A stretch of 39,140 bases of DNA from the NCBI GenBank assembly GCA_024683485.1, contig JAIKYD010000125.1, positions 1 through 39,140 of the forward strand, given 5' to 3'. This stretch comes from Saccharofermentans sp. GTDB lineage: Bacteria; Bacillota; Clostridia; Saccharofermentanales; Saccharofermentanaceae. The notes beneath the pieces were generated by a model. The model ran no database searches and was not told where the DNA came from. It worked only from the letters and a program-made list of their open reading frames with translations. Positions 1 through 8,499 of this stretch are shown one piece after another. Each line of letters starts with the position of its first letter. The first letter of the stretch is position 1. Position numbers and translations under genes: made by a program.

Positions 1-3
1 TGA

Positions 4-1887
4 TTAAACCTTCGAAATTGCGTTGAACTTACATGTGCTGATGCACGCACCGCACTTAACGCACTTATCAGCGTCAATTGCCATGGATGCGAGCTTGTGT
101 CCTTCTGCAACGTAATCTGTACGTGTGATGCAGCTTGCAGGACATCCCTTAGCGCACATACCGCAGCCGATACACTTATCAGCGTCGATCTTGTAAGACA
201 TAAGGTTCTTGCATACGTGAGCAGGGCACTTCTTGTCAACGATGTGAGCGAGGTACTCGTCACGGAAGTGAGCAAGAGTAGAATTTACAGGGTTGGATGC
301 TGTCTGGCCCAAAGCGCAGAGGGAGTTAGCCTTGATGGTCTGGCTCAGTTCTTCGAGCTCATCAAGATCCTTCATTGTGCCCTTACCCTCAGTGATTCTT
401 GTGAGGATCTCGAGCATTCTCTTTGTACCGATACGGCAAGGTGTGCACTTACCGCAGGACTCGTCGCAGATGAATTCAAGATAGAACTTAGCAACGTCAA
501 CCATACAGTTGTCTTCGTCCATTACGATAGCACCGCCTGAACCCATCATGGATCCCTTAGCTACGAGGTTATCGAAATCAATTGGCTCGTCGAGGTACTC
601 AGCTGTCAAGCATCCGCCGGAAGGACCACCTGTCTGGATAGCCTTGAACTGCTTGCCATCCGGGATTCCGCCGCCGATGTCATAGATGAGCTCTCTGAGT
701 GTTGTACCCATAGGTACTTCTACGAGACCAACGTTGTTAACCTTACCGCCCAAAGCGAATACCTTAGTACCCTTGGACTTCTCTGTACCAACAGATGCGA
801 AGTTAGCAGCGCCTTCTCTGAGGATGTAAGGAACGCAAGCGAGTGTCTCTACGTTGTTAACGCATGTCGGCTTGCCCCAGAGACCCTTGATAGCCGGGAA
901 CGGCGGCCTCGGACGAGGCATACCACGCTTACCTTCGATTGAGTTAAGGAGAGCTGTCTCCTCACCGCAAACGAATGCGCCGGCACCGAGTCTGATCTGG
1001 CAATCGAAGCTGAAGTCTGAACCAAGGATGTTCTTTCCGAGGAGACCTTCTGCCTTTGCCTGCTCGATAGCGATTCTAAGTCTCTTAACTGCGATAGGAT
1101 ACTCGGCACGTACGTAGAAGTAACCTTCTGAAGCGCCGAAAGCATAACCTGCGATCATCATACCTTCGATAACTGCGAGAGGATTTCCCTCGAGGATGGA
1201 ACGATCCATGAATGCACCCGGGTCGCCCTCGTCGCCGTTACATACAACGTACTTCTGATCAGCTTCTACATTTAATGCGAACTGCCACTTTCTTCCTGTG
1301 GGGAATCCGCCGCCGCCACGGCCACGAAGTCCGGAAGCCAAAACTTCATCGATAACTTCCTGCTGTGTCATTGTGAGCGCACGCTTAATTCCCTGGAAAG
1401 CGCCGTTGCCGATAGCTTCATTAATATCTTCAGGATTGATAACGCCGCAGCCGTTGAGAGCTACACGTCTCTGCTTCTTATAGAAGAGAATATCCTCCTG
1501 CTTTGTAACCTTCTCGTTTGTCTTAGGGTCAACATAGAGAAGTCTGTCTACGATCTCACCGCCGATGAGGTCCTTTTCAACGATCTCATCAACATCTTCG
1601 ATCTTAACCATCTTGTAAAGAGTATCCTCAGGATAGATCTTTACGAAAGGTCCCTGTGAGCAGAAACCGAAGCAGCCAACCTGGTTAACTGTAGCCTTAT
1701 CTTCGATTCCCTTTTCTTTAATAAGAGCGTTAAATCTCTCCATGATCTCTGTGGAGTGAGCTGAAAGGCATCCTGTACCACCGCAAAGAACGATGTGGCG
1801 CTTGCCGTCTCCACCCTTGATCTTGTCGTCGAGGCTCTTTGAGAGAGCTTCAAATCTCTCGTTAAGGTCAGTTACTGTGCTAATCAT
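4..1887 (-). CDS. hydB: HydB/HndC-type NADH-binding hydrogenase subunit (NuoF-like flavoprotein)
   Basis: This is the flavin- and NAD(H)-binding subunit of a soluble multimeric [FeFe]-hydrogenase, a family that couples NAD(P)H and ferredoxin oxidation to H2 formation. The 627-residue protein shows the family order. An N-terminal thioredoxin-like [2Fe-2S] domain carries Cys35, 40, 72 and 76. A NuoF core has the glycine-rich GRGGGGFPTG motif near 189-198 and the CGKCTPCRIG cluster motif. Two C-terminal [4Fe-4S] ferredoxin motifs lie at about 572-583 and 609-619. The ferredoxin tail separates it from plain NuoF of complex I. Its ATG overlaps the stop of hydC by four bases (ATGA), so translation is probably coupled. 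The catalytic HydA should follow on the minus strand to the left of the window, but I cannot see it. Whether the complex bifurcates or only uses NADH cannot be told from this subunit. Confidence 0.95.
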   Translation of the reverse strand: MISTVTDLNERFEALSKSLDDKIKGGDGKRHIVLCGGTGCLSAHSTEIMERFNALIKEKGIEDKATVNQVGCFGFCSQGPFVKIYPEDTLYKMVKIEDVDEIVEKDLIGGEIVDRLLYVDPKTNEKVTKQEDILFYKKQRRVALNGCGVINPEDINEAIGNGAFQGIKRALTMTQQEVIDEVLASGLRGRGGGGFPTGRKWQFALNVEADQKYVVCNGDEGDPGAFMDRSILEGNPLAVIEGMMIAGYAFGASEGYFYVRAEYPIAVKRLRIAIEQAKAEGLLGKNILGSDFSFDCQIRLGAGAFVCGEETALLNSIEGKRGMPRPRPPFPAIKGLWGKPTCVNNVETLACVPYILREGAANFASVGTEKSKGTKVFALGGKVNNVGLVEVPMGTTLRELIYDIGGGIPDGKQFKAIQTGGPSGGCLTAEYLDEPIDFDNLVAKGSMMGSGGAIVMDEDNCMVDVAKFYLEFICDESCGKCTPCRIGTKRMLEILTRITEGKGTMKDLDELEELSQTIKANSLCALGQTASNPVNSTLAHFRDEYLAHIVDKKCPAHVCKNLMSYKIDADKCIGCGMCAKGCPASCITRTDYVAEGHKLASMAIDADKCVKCGACISTCKFNAISKV

Positions 1888-2372
1888 GCCTTTGCTGCCT
1901 CCTCTTTCAATGCATTAATGATTCCCGGAACCTGGTCAACCTTAACCTTAGGGTAAACCTGACCATTGATGCTTACTGCGGGTGCGATACCGCATGCACC
2001 GATGCAGCGGAGAGCGTCCAATGTGAAGAGACCGTCTTCGCTTGTCTGACCGGGCTTGATGTTCAGAATCTCAGAGAACTTATCGATAACGTTCTGTGCG
2101 CCCTTAACGTAGCACGCAGTTCCGAGACAGCAACCGACAACGTACTTTCCCTTCGGAGTAAGAGAAAAGAATGAGTAGAATGTAACAACTCCATAGATCT
2201 CTGCAACCGAAATGCCTGTTTCCTTAGATACCACTTCCTGGACTTCGAGCGGAATGTATCCGTACTCATTCTGAATGTCACTCAGGATCATCATCAGGGG
2301 AGTCTTGTCATCCTTGTGACGTTGACATATCTCCGTGATCTGAGCGACAGCAGCTTCTTGTAATTTAGCCAT
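1884..2372 (-). CDS. hydC: HydC/HndA-type [2Fe-2S] hydrogenase subunit (NuoE-like)
   Basis: This is the small thioredoxin-fold [2Fe-2S] subunit that works with HydB in electron transfer between NAD(H) and the hydrogenase. The 162-residue length and the four cluster cysteines match the NuoE family: Cys82 and Cys87 in the CCLGTAC segment, Cys123 and Cys127 in LRCIGAC. The start is supported by AGGAGG seven bases upstream of the ATG. It is the first visible gene of the hyd operon. An upstream 13-bp inverted repeat at 2429-2458 separates it from the EF-G paralogue. The identity is secure at family level; the split between NuoE and HydC rests on the neighbour. Confidence 0.94.
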   Translation of the reverse strand: MAKLQEAAVAQITEICQRHKDDKTPLMMILSDIQNEYGYIPLEVQEVVSKETGISVAEIYGVVTFYSFFSLTPKGKYVVGCCLGTACYVKGAQNVIDKFSEILNIKPGQTSEDGLFTLDALRCIGACGIAPAVSINGQVYPKVKVDQVPGIINALKEEAAKA

Positions 2373-2428
2373 AAAAAACCTCCTGCCTCTTTTGGGAATA
2401 TTCCAGACTCAACTATTTTACTTTGCAA

Positions 2429-2458
2429 GGCGACAGTTAGTAAAGACTAACTGCCGCC
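2429..2458. repeat. 13-bp inverted repeat upstream of the hydCB operon
   Basis: GGCGACAGTTAGT and ACTAACTGCCGCC pair across a four-base loop (AAAG) with one mismatch. Neither side is followed by a T-run, so it is not a standard terminator for the EF-G paralogue. On the minus strand it sits just upstream of a weak -35-like TTGCAA (2423-2428), about 57 bases before the hydC start. It could be an operator, an unusual terminator, or both. The core resembles but does not match the Rex consensus, because the half-site spacing is two bases too wide. Confidence 0.5.
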
Positions 2459-2506
2459 CAAAATCAGACATTATGTATCAAAAGTGTAAATTGTCTTAAC
2501 GCTATT

Positions 2507-2538
2507 TGAGGAAGTGCGGATTGCGCCAGTTTTCCTCA
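2507..2538 (-). terminator. possible stem-loop after the EF-G paralogue
   Basis: TGAGGAA at 2507-2513 pairs with TTCCTCA at 2532-2538, with a second short GCG/CGC pairing inside. It lies nine bases beyond the stop codon on the minus strand. No T-run follows it, so the terminator reading is tentative. Confidence 0.3.
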
Positions 2539-2546
2539 AGAAATCT

Positions 2547-4622
2547 TTATTCTTCCTCAACATTGCTTGCTGCGATTACCTTGTCAGCGACTTCCGGAGG
2601 TGCTGCCTCGTAGCGGACGTGAGACATGGCAAACCAGCCTCTTCCCTGTGTCATTGATTTAAGATCCGTAGCATATTCGAGCATCTCAGCTGTAGGAACT
2701 TCTGCATTAACAACCGAGCCCAATTCGTCAGCATCGATACCCATGATGCGGCCGCGTCTCTTATTGAGGTCGCCCATAATATCACCCTGCTTATCCTCAG
2801 GGATATGAACCTCAACCTTACTGATGGGTTCGAGAAGAACCGGGTTGGCAGCAGCCATGCCTGCCTTGAATGCAAGGTTTGCAGCAATCTTGAATGCCAT
2901 TTCCGAAGAGTCAACATCGTGGTAGGAACCATCGACCAATGTAGCCTTGAGGTTAACTACAGGATAGCCTGCGAGGATACCCTTCTTGACTGATTCCTGC
3001 AATCCCTTCTCGACTGCCGGGAAGAAGTTCTTAGGTACGGCACCTCCGAATACCTTCTCTTCAAATACAAGATCCTCAGTCTCTGCGTTCGGTTCGAACT
3101 CGATCCAAACATCGCCATACTGGCCGTGACCGCCTGACTGCTTCTTGTGCTTACCCTGAACCTTTACCTTCTTGCGGATAGCTTCACGGTAAGGAACCTT
3201 GGGCTCGCCCAGTTCGCAGTCAACATTGTACTTATTCTTGAGCTGGCTTACGAGAACCTTGAGCTGCATATCACCGATACCCGAGAGCACCATCTGCTTG
3301 GTCTCAGGATTGGTCTCAACAGTAAAGCAATGATCCTCATCAGCAAGCTTTGTAAGACCTGTAATGATCTTGTCTTCATCACCCTTCTTGGTAGGAACAA
3401 TGGACTTGGAAAGACAAGGCTGTGGGAACTTGATCTTTGGAAGTTCGATGATACGTGCACGGTCACAGATCGTGTCGTTGGTATCTGTATTGGAAAGTTT
3501 GGATGCAGCGCCGATATCACCTGCAGTGATGCAGTCTGTTGTAATCTGTTCCTTACCCTTAAGGAAGAACAGACCACCGATTCTCTCATCTTTTCCCTTG
3601 GTGGCATTATAAACTGTGGAGTTTGCGCGGAGTGTTCCGGCATTAACCTTGAAGATACTGATCTTTCCAACGAACGGGTCAGAGATCGTCTTGAAGCAGA
3701 ATGCTGCAAGCGGATCATCAATAGAGCAGGAGATCATCTGTGTGCTGCCATCAGGAAGAGTTGCTTCCAGCGCAGGCTTCTTGCCTGCCGGAGGTGTATC
3801 CTTGGAGATGCAGTTGAGCAGGAAGTCGATACCCCAGTTCATATAAGCGGAACCGCAGTAGATCGGGTGAAGTTTTCCTTCACGGAAACCTGCATGTACA
3901 CCATGACGGAATTCATCCTCAGTGAATTTCTCTCCGGCGAAGAACTTCTCCATGAGAGCATCATCAGCTTCGGCAACAACTTCGTTAACTTTCTCCTGAA
4001 GTTCGTCAACTCTGTCGTTGTATTGCTCAGGAAGCGGATATTCTATAAACTTGCCGGTAGCCTTATCAATAGAGAAAGCCTTGCGGTTCATAACATCGAC
4101 AATACCTGTCATCTTGCCGTCTTCCATAATAGGGAAAGAAAGCGGAATGACTGATGAACCGTAACGCTCCATCATACGTTCAGCAACTGCCTCAAAATCA
4201 GCATTAGGCTCGTCCATTCTGTTCATAAAGAAAAGGAAAGGAACGTTCTTGCCGTTCAAAAGTCTGATAGCCTTCTCGGAACCTACGGATGTACCGCCCT
4301 TGGCTGAGATCATGATAACGCCGGAGTCGGCAATCCTTATTCCGCTCATCTCCTCACCAAGGAAGTCAAAGTCACCTGGAGTGTCAATAATATTGATCTT
4401 ACTGCCTTTATATTCACAGCAGGCTACTGAAAGACCTACTGACATCTGTCTCTTGATCTCCTCAGGATCGTAGTCGAGCGTAGTATTCCCGTCATTAATG
4501 CGGCCCTGACGGTTAATAGCTTTGGTGTAATAAAGTATAGCCTCAGCTAATGTCGTCTTGCCGGAACCTACGTGGCCGAACAACGCGATGTTGCGAATCT
4601 TGTCTGCGGAATAATTTTCCAT
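2547..4622 (-). CDS. EF-G-like translational GTPase (EF-G2 class paralogue)
   Basis: A 691-residue five-domain EF-G-type GTPase. The P-loop GHVGSGKT is at 16-23, the switch II region DTPGDFDF at 80-87, and the base-specificity motif NRMD at 134-137 has Arg where NKxD is usual. The domain IV segment near KQSGGHGQYG and the GSYHDVDSSEMAF loop fit the EF-G2-like class rather than housekeeping FusA. Canonical EF-G has a catalytic His after DTPG; here residue 84 is Asp, so GTP hydrolysis may differ. No tufA, rpsL or rpsG gene is nearby, which also argues against the main fusA. AGGAGG lies upstream of the ATG. T. thermophilus EF-G-2 is a studied relative with ribosome-stimulated GTPase activity but no clear physiological role, so I assign no specific function. 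Confidence 0.88.
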   Translation of the reverse strand: MENYSADKIRNIALFGHVGSGKTTLAEAILYYTKAINRQGRINDGNTTLDYDPEEIKRQMSVGLSVACCEYKGSKINIIDTPGDFDFLGEEMSGIRIADSGVIMISAKGGTSVGSEKAIRLLNGKNVPFLFFMNRMDEPNADFEAVAERMMERYGSSVIPLSFPIMEDGKMTGIVDVMNRKAFSIDKATGKFIEYPLPEQYNDRVDELQEKVNEVVAEADDALMEKFFAGEKFTEDEFRHGVHAGFREGKLHPIYCGSAYMNWGIDFLLNCISKDTPPAGKKPALEATLPDGSTQMISCSIDDPLAAFCFKTISDPFVGKISIFKVNAGTLRANSTVYNATKGKDERIGGLFFLKGKEQITTDCITAGDIGAASKLSNTDTNDTICDRARIIELPKIKFPQPCLSKSIVPTKKGDEDKIITGLTKLADEDHCFTVETNPETKQMVLSGIGDMQLKVLVSQLKNKYNVDCELGEPKVPYREAIRKKVKVQGKHKKQSGGHGQYGDVWIEFEPNAETEDLVFEEKVFGGAVPKNFFPAVEKGLQESVKKGILAGYPVVNLKATLVDGSYHDVDSSEMAFKIAANLAFKAGMAAANPVLLEPISKVEVHIPEDKQGDIMGDLNKRRGRIMGIDADELGSVVNAEVPTAEMLEYATDLKSMTQGRGWFAMSHVRYEAAPPEVADKVIAASNVEEE

Positions 4623-4832
4623 CAGTCATTTCCTCCTTCGAAGTCTAAAATTCAAAATACTTTCCTATTATATAAGATTCGGTATGCCAATTCCACAAAA
4701 AAATATCAGGCACGAAAACTTTTTTTGTGCATAATAATTTCCGATCTGAAGCCAACGATCACAGCAAATACAATTGCTTTTTCCATCTCCTGAAGCAGTA
4801 TAAAAGCCCGGGTATTTGTTTTCGCGAACAGC

Positions 4833-4866
4833 AAAAAAGAAGCCGTCCCATTAATCCGGGACGGCT
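4833..4866 (-). terminator. Rho-independent terminator of the coiled-coil gene
   Basis: A nine-base stem (AGCCGTCCC at 4841-4849, GGGACGGCT at 4858-4866) with an eight-base loop is followed on the minus strand by a six-T run (4833-4838). It lies 30 bases beyond the stop of the gene ending at 4896. Confidence 0.9.
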
Positions 4867-4895
4867 CTTCATAATTCAATTTTTTGCTTTTAGAC

Positions 4896-6602
4896 TTATT
4901 TTATAGGTCTTCCGAAAATAAGCACCAATCTGTCTTCCTTCGAATTGAAAGGATTTGCAGCCAGCGAGGACAGTGAAGTTGTCTCAGATCCACCCCCCAT
5001 GGAAGACATAAGCTTTCCGCCGTCATCATCGATTACAGAGATAAGATTCCAACCTTCACCGGACTTTTTCTTAAGCAGTTTTGCAAGAGCTTCAACGTTT
5101 ACTTCAGCAGACTTGTTGTGCTCAACTGTCTCGACAGAGTATTCCATCGGTCCGCCTGCGCTTCCGCCGCCTGATCTGACCTTCTTCTCCAGCTCTGCAA
5201 CCGCATTATCAAGCGAAGCAAGCTTCTTCTCCAACTCTGCCTTCTCCATCTCTTTCTCCTTGATCTTTTCTTCTAATTCCGCAATCTGATCGAGCATCTT
5301 ACCCTTCTCGCTCTCGCTTAGCGCTGCCTGTTTAAGGAATACAGACTGCTTCTCTGCATTCAATACGATCTCCTGGGCTGCAGCCTCAGCAAGAACAGTT
5401 GCATTCTTGGAATCTGCAATGATCTCCTTGGCCTCCTTAAGTTCAGCCTGGAGTCCCTTGATCTGATCCTGGATTTCTTCAGACTGCTGCTGATAATCAT
5501 TAAATTCCTTCTCAGCCTGATTCTTTCTCTCTTCAGATTCTTCAAGTTCTTTCCTGGCTTCTTTAAGAGTATCATCAAGATCCTTGCGTCTCTGCTTGGA
5601 GTCCTTCTCAAAACTGTCTATCTCGGCGCTCAACTCATCGCGTCTGGTCATGGCTTCCTCTGCCTCGGCCATTACGATCTTCGCTTTCTCAGTCATAGCA
5701 TCAAGTTCAGCCTGAGCCTGCTTATTACGCTCTTCAAGCTGAATGATTATCTGATCTCTCTCAGCCTGTGCTTCAGCAATGAGCTTTTCCTTCTCGGCAT
5801 TCGCAATATCCCTGTCGCGCTCGGCATCAGCCTTCATCTTGAGAACTTCAGCTGCCTGTTTCTCAGATAACTTCTTATTCTCCTCTGCAATCCTGACCTT
5901 TTCCTTCTCGAAGTCATCATTGAGTTTGACTATCTTGTCCTCACAGGCCTTGATCTCTTTCTCTTTCTCAGACTTTATCTTATCGGCATTGTCCATCATG
6001 TTCTGGACTTCTTTTGCCTGAGCGATCAATTCATCTCTCTTCGCAAGAGCCTCGGCATATTCCTTCTCGACCTGTGCAGCGAGCTGCTCTGTCTGCTTCT
6101 GGGTCTCTTCGTAGATCTTCTCCTGCTCGATCCTAGCAGCAGCGATAAGATCATCGTGTTCTTTCTGAGACTTCTTCTTCGCCTCAGACATCATATCGTT
6201 AGCTTCCTTGCGGAGAACATCTCTCTTATCACGTGCCTCGATTACTTCATTACGGAGAGACTCGACCGATTTCTCCAAAGCCTCCTGCTCAGCAATCTTC
6301 TTCTTCTGGAAGGTGGTAAATTCCTTATCGAGCTTATTCTTCTCATTCTCGAACTGCTCATGCATGGCATCGTAATCGCGCTTAAGCTTATCCATAGCTT
6401 CAAGGATTCTCTTCTCTTCCTCGGAACGCTTGGCTTCAGCACGGGCTATATTCTCTGCCTGCTTCTGATCGAGTATTCTCTTCGCTTCAGCAGCAGCCTC
6501 ATCATTATTTCCCTGGGAAGCCTTCTGAAAATCGTATTTGCACATGGAGCAGCGAGCAACATTGTCGCCCATCATTACGCCGCAGACCGGACATCTCTTC
6601 AT
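4896..6602 (-). CDS. zinc-ribbon, long coiled-coil protein with DUF4177-like C-terminus
   Basis: I do not recognise a named family for the whole 568-residue protein. The N-terminus has a treble CxxC zinc-ribbon pattern (Cys4, Cys7, Cys18, Cys21). Residues about 35-480 are Glu/Lys/Ala-rich with heptad character and very few prolines or glycines, a long coiled coil. A Gly/Ser linker then leads to a folded end (about 485-568) with the LAKLLKKKSGEGWNLISV pattern seen in DUF4177 proteins. There is no signal peptide or membrane segment, so it is probably cytoplasmic. It is monocistronic, with its own terminator at 4833-4866 and TAGGAGA before the ATG. A scaffold or filament role is possible from the shape but is not shown. 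Confidence 0.75.
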   Translation of the reverse strand: MKRCPVCGVMMGDNVARCSMCKYDFQKASQGNNDEAAAEAKRILDQKQAENIARAEAKRSEEEKRILEAMDKLKRDYDAMHEQFENEKNKLDKEFTTFQKKKIAEQEALEKSVESLRNEVIEARDKRDVLRKEANDMMSEAKKKSQKEHDDLIAAARIEQEKIYEETQKQTEQLAAQVEKEYAEALAKRDELIAQAKEVQNMMDNADKIKSEKEKEIKACEDKIVKLNDDFEKEKVRIAEENKKLSEKQAAEVLKMKADAERDRDIANAEKEKLIAEAQAERDQIIIQLEERNKQAQAELDAMTEKAKIVMAEAEEAMTRRDELSAEIDSFEKDSKQRRKDLDDTLKEARKELEESEERKNQAEKEFNDYQQQSEEIQDQIKGLQAELKEAKEIIADSKNATVLAEAAAQEIVLNAEKQSVFLKQAALSESEKGKMLDQIAELEEKIKEKEMEKAELEKKLASLDNAVAELEKKVRSGGGSAGGPMEYSVETVEHNKSAEVNVEALAKLLKKKSGEGWNLISVIDDDGGKLMSSMGGGSETTSLSSLAANPFNSKEDRLVLIFGRPIK

Positions 6603-6775
6603 ACGTTGGTTCTCCTAAAACGCACGCGAACATACGCGCGCAAAATATCATGCGCCTATTATATACCAGCGCGCTTGTAAATATTAAGTTTTCTTAAGCA
6701 AATTTTATAAATTTTTAGTTAATTTTGGGATAGACCCTGATTTTACAGTCTTCTTTTTTGTATGCGTTGTCATAT

Positions 6776-6803
6776 TTGTACTCCTGTTGGTCATAAATAT
6801 AAT
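6776..6803 (+). promoter_or_regulatory. sigma-A-type promoter of the ABC importer operon
   Basis: TTGTAC (6776-6781), a 16-base spacer and TATAAT (6798-6803) lie 28 bases before the chosen start of the binding-protein gene, giving a leader of roughly 20 nt. No operator-like repeat is obvious around it. Confidence 0.65.
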
Positions 6804-6831
6804 TAGTTAATTAATGAGTATGGAGGGGCAA

Positions 6832-8355
6832 ATGCACCGTTTTATTACAAGAGCTGTTCTTGCCGCAACTGTTGCAGGTCTGATGATCTCAAATCTTGCG
6901 GGATGCACAAAAAAGCCGGCTGGTTCCAACAGCAATGCTGTAGTCGGAATAACACAGGAACCGGGTATCTTCGATCCGCACACTGTTGTCGCTGCAGGTG
7001 ACGAAGAGATCATCTTTAATATCTATGAGGGGCTTTACAAATTCGATTACGAAGGTAATCTTAACCCTTGTCTTGCTACTGATGTCGAGATATCAGACGA
7101 TGCATCTGTTTACACATTCACGATCAGGGAAGGTGTTAAATTCCATGACGGTTCCTCCCTCGATCCTATTGATGTTGTATATTCGCTCAAGCGTGCGGCA
7201 GGTCTTATCGAAGGTCAGGACGGTGTTGCACTTGTACAGGAACTTGATCCTATCAAAGACGTTGAGGTCACCTCAGACGGACGTGTTCAGGTCACACTTG
7301 AATATGGCAACAGCGAATTGCTCAGTTATTTCACAACAGGCATCATTCCTGAAGGCTATGATAATTGCCAGAAAGCTCCTGTCGGAACAGGTCCTTTCAA
7401 GTTCGACTCTTATATTCCGGGACAATCCGTTATCCTTGTTAAGAACGACAACTACTGGCAGAAGGGACTTCCTTATCTTGATAAAGTTACTTTCAAGGTC
7501 TGTGCCGACATGGATGCCGGAATCACCGAGCTTGCCAACGGAAGCATTGATATATTCCCCTATCTGACTCCTGACCGCTCAAACCAGCTAGATCCCGCAA
7601 AATATAACATTCTGTCAAACGGTTCAAATATGGTTCAGATCTTTGCACTCAATAATGATGTTAAGCCGCTTAACGATCTGAGAGTCCGTCAGGCCATCAA
7701 CTATGCGGTCAACAGGAAGGATATTATTTCCGTAACCATGGACGGCGAGAGTGCTGAACTTACCACCGCCATGAGTCCTGCCATGGGGAGTTATTACGAT
7801 ACTTCACTCGACGGAACATTCGACCAGGATCTAGAGAAAGCAAGATCTCTTATGGCAGATGCCGGATATGCGAACGGTTTTGACATCACATGCACAGTTC
7901 CCTCATCCTATCTGATCCATGTTAATACTGCCGTTGAACTTGCTTCAGAACTTAAGGCAATCGGCATTAATCTTGAGATCAAACAGGTAGACTGGGCAAC
8001 ATGGCTTGACGTTGTATATAAGGGCCGTCAGTATGAGACTACTGTTATCGCGCTAACAAGTGACTACGCACCTTATGATGTTCTCGAGCGTTATCAGTCA
8101 ACTTCTGACGGTAACTTCATCAATTATTCAAATGCTGAAGTGGACAGACTGATGCAGGAGATCCCCACCACCTCAGAGGTTGCAAAGCGCAAAGAACTCT
8201 ATCATCAGGTCCTGGGCATCCTCACTGCTGATGCATGTTCTGTCTATATTCAGGATCCTAATACGATTACTGCTGTATCAACAAGGCTTGAAGGTTACCA
8301 CGTCTATCCGATGTATGTTCAGGATATGTCGCAGGTAAAGCTGGTCTCAAACTGA
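6832..8355 (+). CDS. ABC transporter substrate-binding lipoprotein (SBP_bac_5 family)
   Basis: The extracytoplasmic binding component of an oligopeptide/dipeptide/nickel-type importer. I chose the ATG at 6832 because GGAGGGG ends about five bases before it. An in-frame ATG at 6814 has no ribosome site and would bury that motif. From 6832 the 507-residue product starts with a clear lipoprotein signal peptide: charged MHRFITR, a hydrophobic stretch, then lipobox LAGC with Cys25. The body has family hallmarks such as the EGLYKFDYEGNL-type segment near the N-terminus and the LNDLRVRQAINYAVNRKDI segment in the middle. The permeases and ATPase follow on the same strand. The ligand cannot be read from the sequence; peptides are the usual guess. 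Confidence 0.94.
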   Translation: MHRFITRAVLAATVAGLMISNLAGCTKKPAGSNSNAVVGITQEPGIFDPHTVVAAGDEEIIFNIYEGLYKFDYEGNLNPCLATDVEISDDASVYTFTIREGVKFHDGSSLDPIDVVYSLKRAAGLIEGQDGVALVQELDPIKDVEVTSDGRVQVTLEYGNSELLSYFTTGIIPEGYDNCQKAPVGTGPFKFDSYIPGQSVILVKNDNYWQKGLPYLDKVTFKVCADMDAGITELANGSIDIFPYLTPDRSNQLDPAKYNILSNGSNMVQIFALNNDVKPLNDLRVRQAINYAVNRKDIISVTMDGESAELTTAMSPAMGSYYDTSLDGTFDQDLEKARSLMADAGYANGFDITCTVPSSYLIHVNTAVELASELKAIGINLEIKQVDWATWLDVVYKGRQYETTVIALTSDYAPYDVLERYQSTSDGNFINYSNAEVDRLMQEIPTTSEVAKRKELYHQVLGILTADACSVYIQDPNTITAVSTRLEGYHVYPMYVQDMSQVKLVSN

Positions 8356-8381
8356 CAGGTATTCGGGTTTTTATATATTCA

Positions 8382-8414
8382 GGGCTGTCTCATTACTGTT
8401 TGAGGCAGCCTTTA
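8382..8414 (+). terminator. attenuating terminator between binding protein and permeases
   Basis: GGCTGTCTCA (8383-8392) pairs with TGAGGCAGCC (8401-8410) across an eight-base loop, followed by TTTATT. Its position after the binding-protein gene suggests partial termination, which would make the lipoprotein more abundant than the membrane parts. The stem belongs to the same sequence family as those at 21516 and 38935. Confidence 0.7.
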
Positions 8415-8499
8415 TTCTCGAAAACACATCATTATGCGAACAACTTGAAAAACATATATAATAGATTTTTATTTATTTGAAAGAAAAGGTGAACGGGAT

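Noticed and set aside
2437..2450. Rex redox-repressor operator
   Set aside because: The half sites GTTAG and CTAAC are six bases apart, not the GTTAA-N4-TTAAC arrangement of Rex sites.
3147..4154. 335-codon open frame on the plus strand
   Set aside because: It lies wholly antisense to the EF-G paralogue and has no recognisable domain or ribosome site; it is a shadow of codon usage in the real gene.
6814..6831. Upstream ATG at 6814 as start of the binding protein
   Set aside because: It has no ribosome site, and the GGAGGGG serving the ATG at 6832 would fall inside the coding sequence. The later start gives a normal lipoprotein signal.
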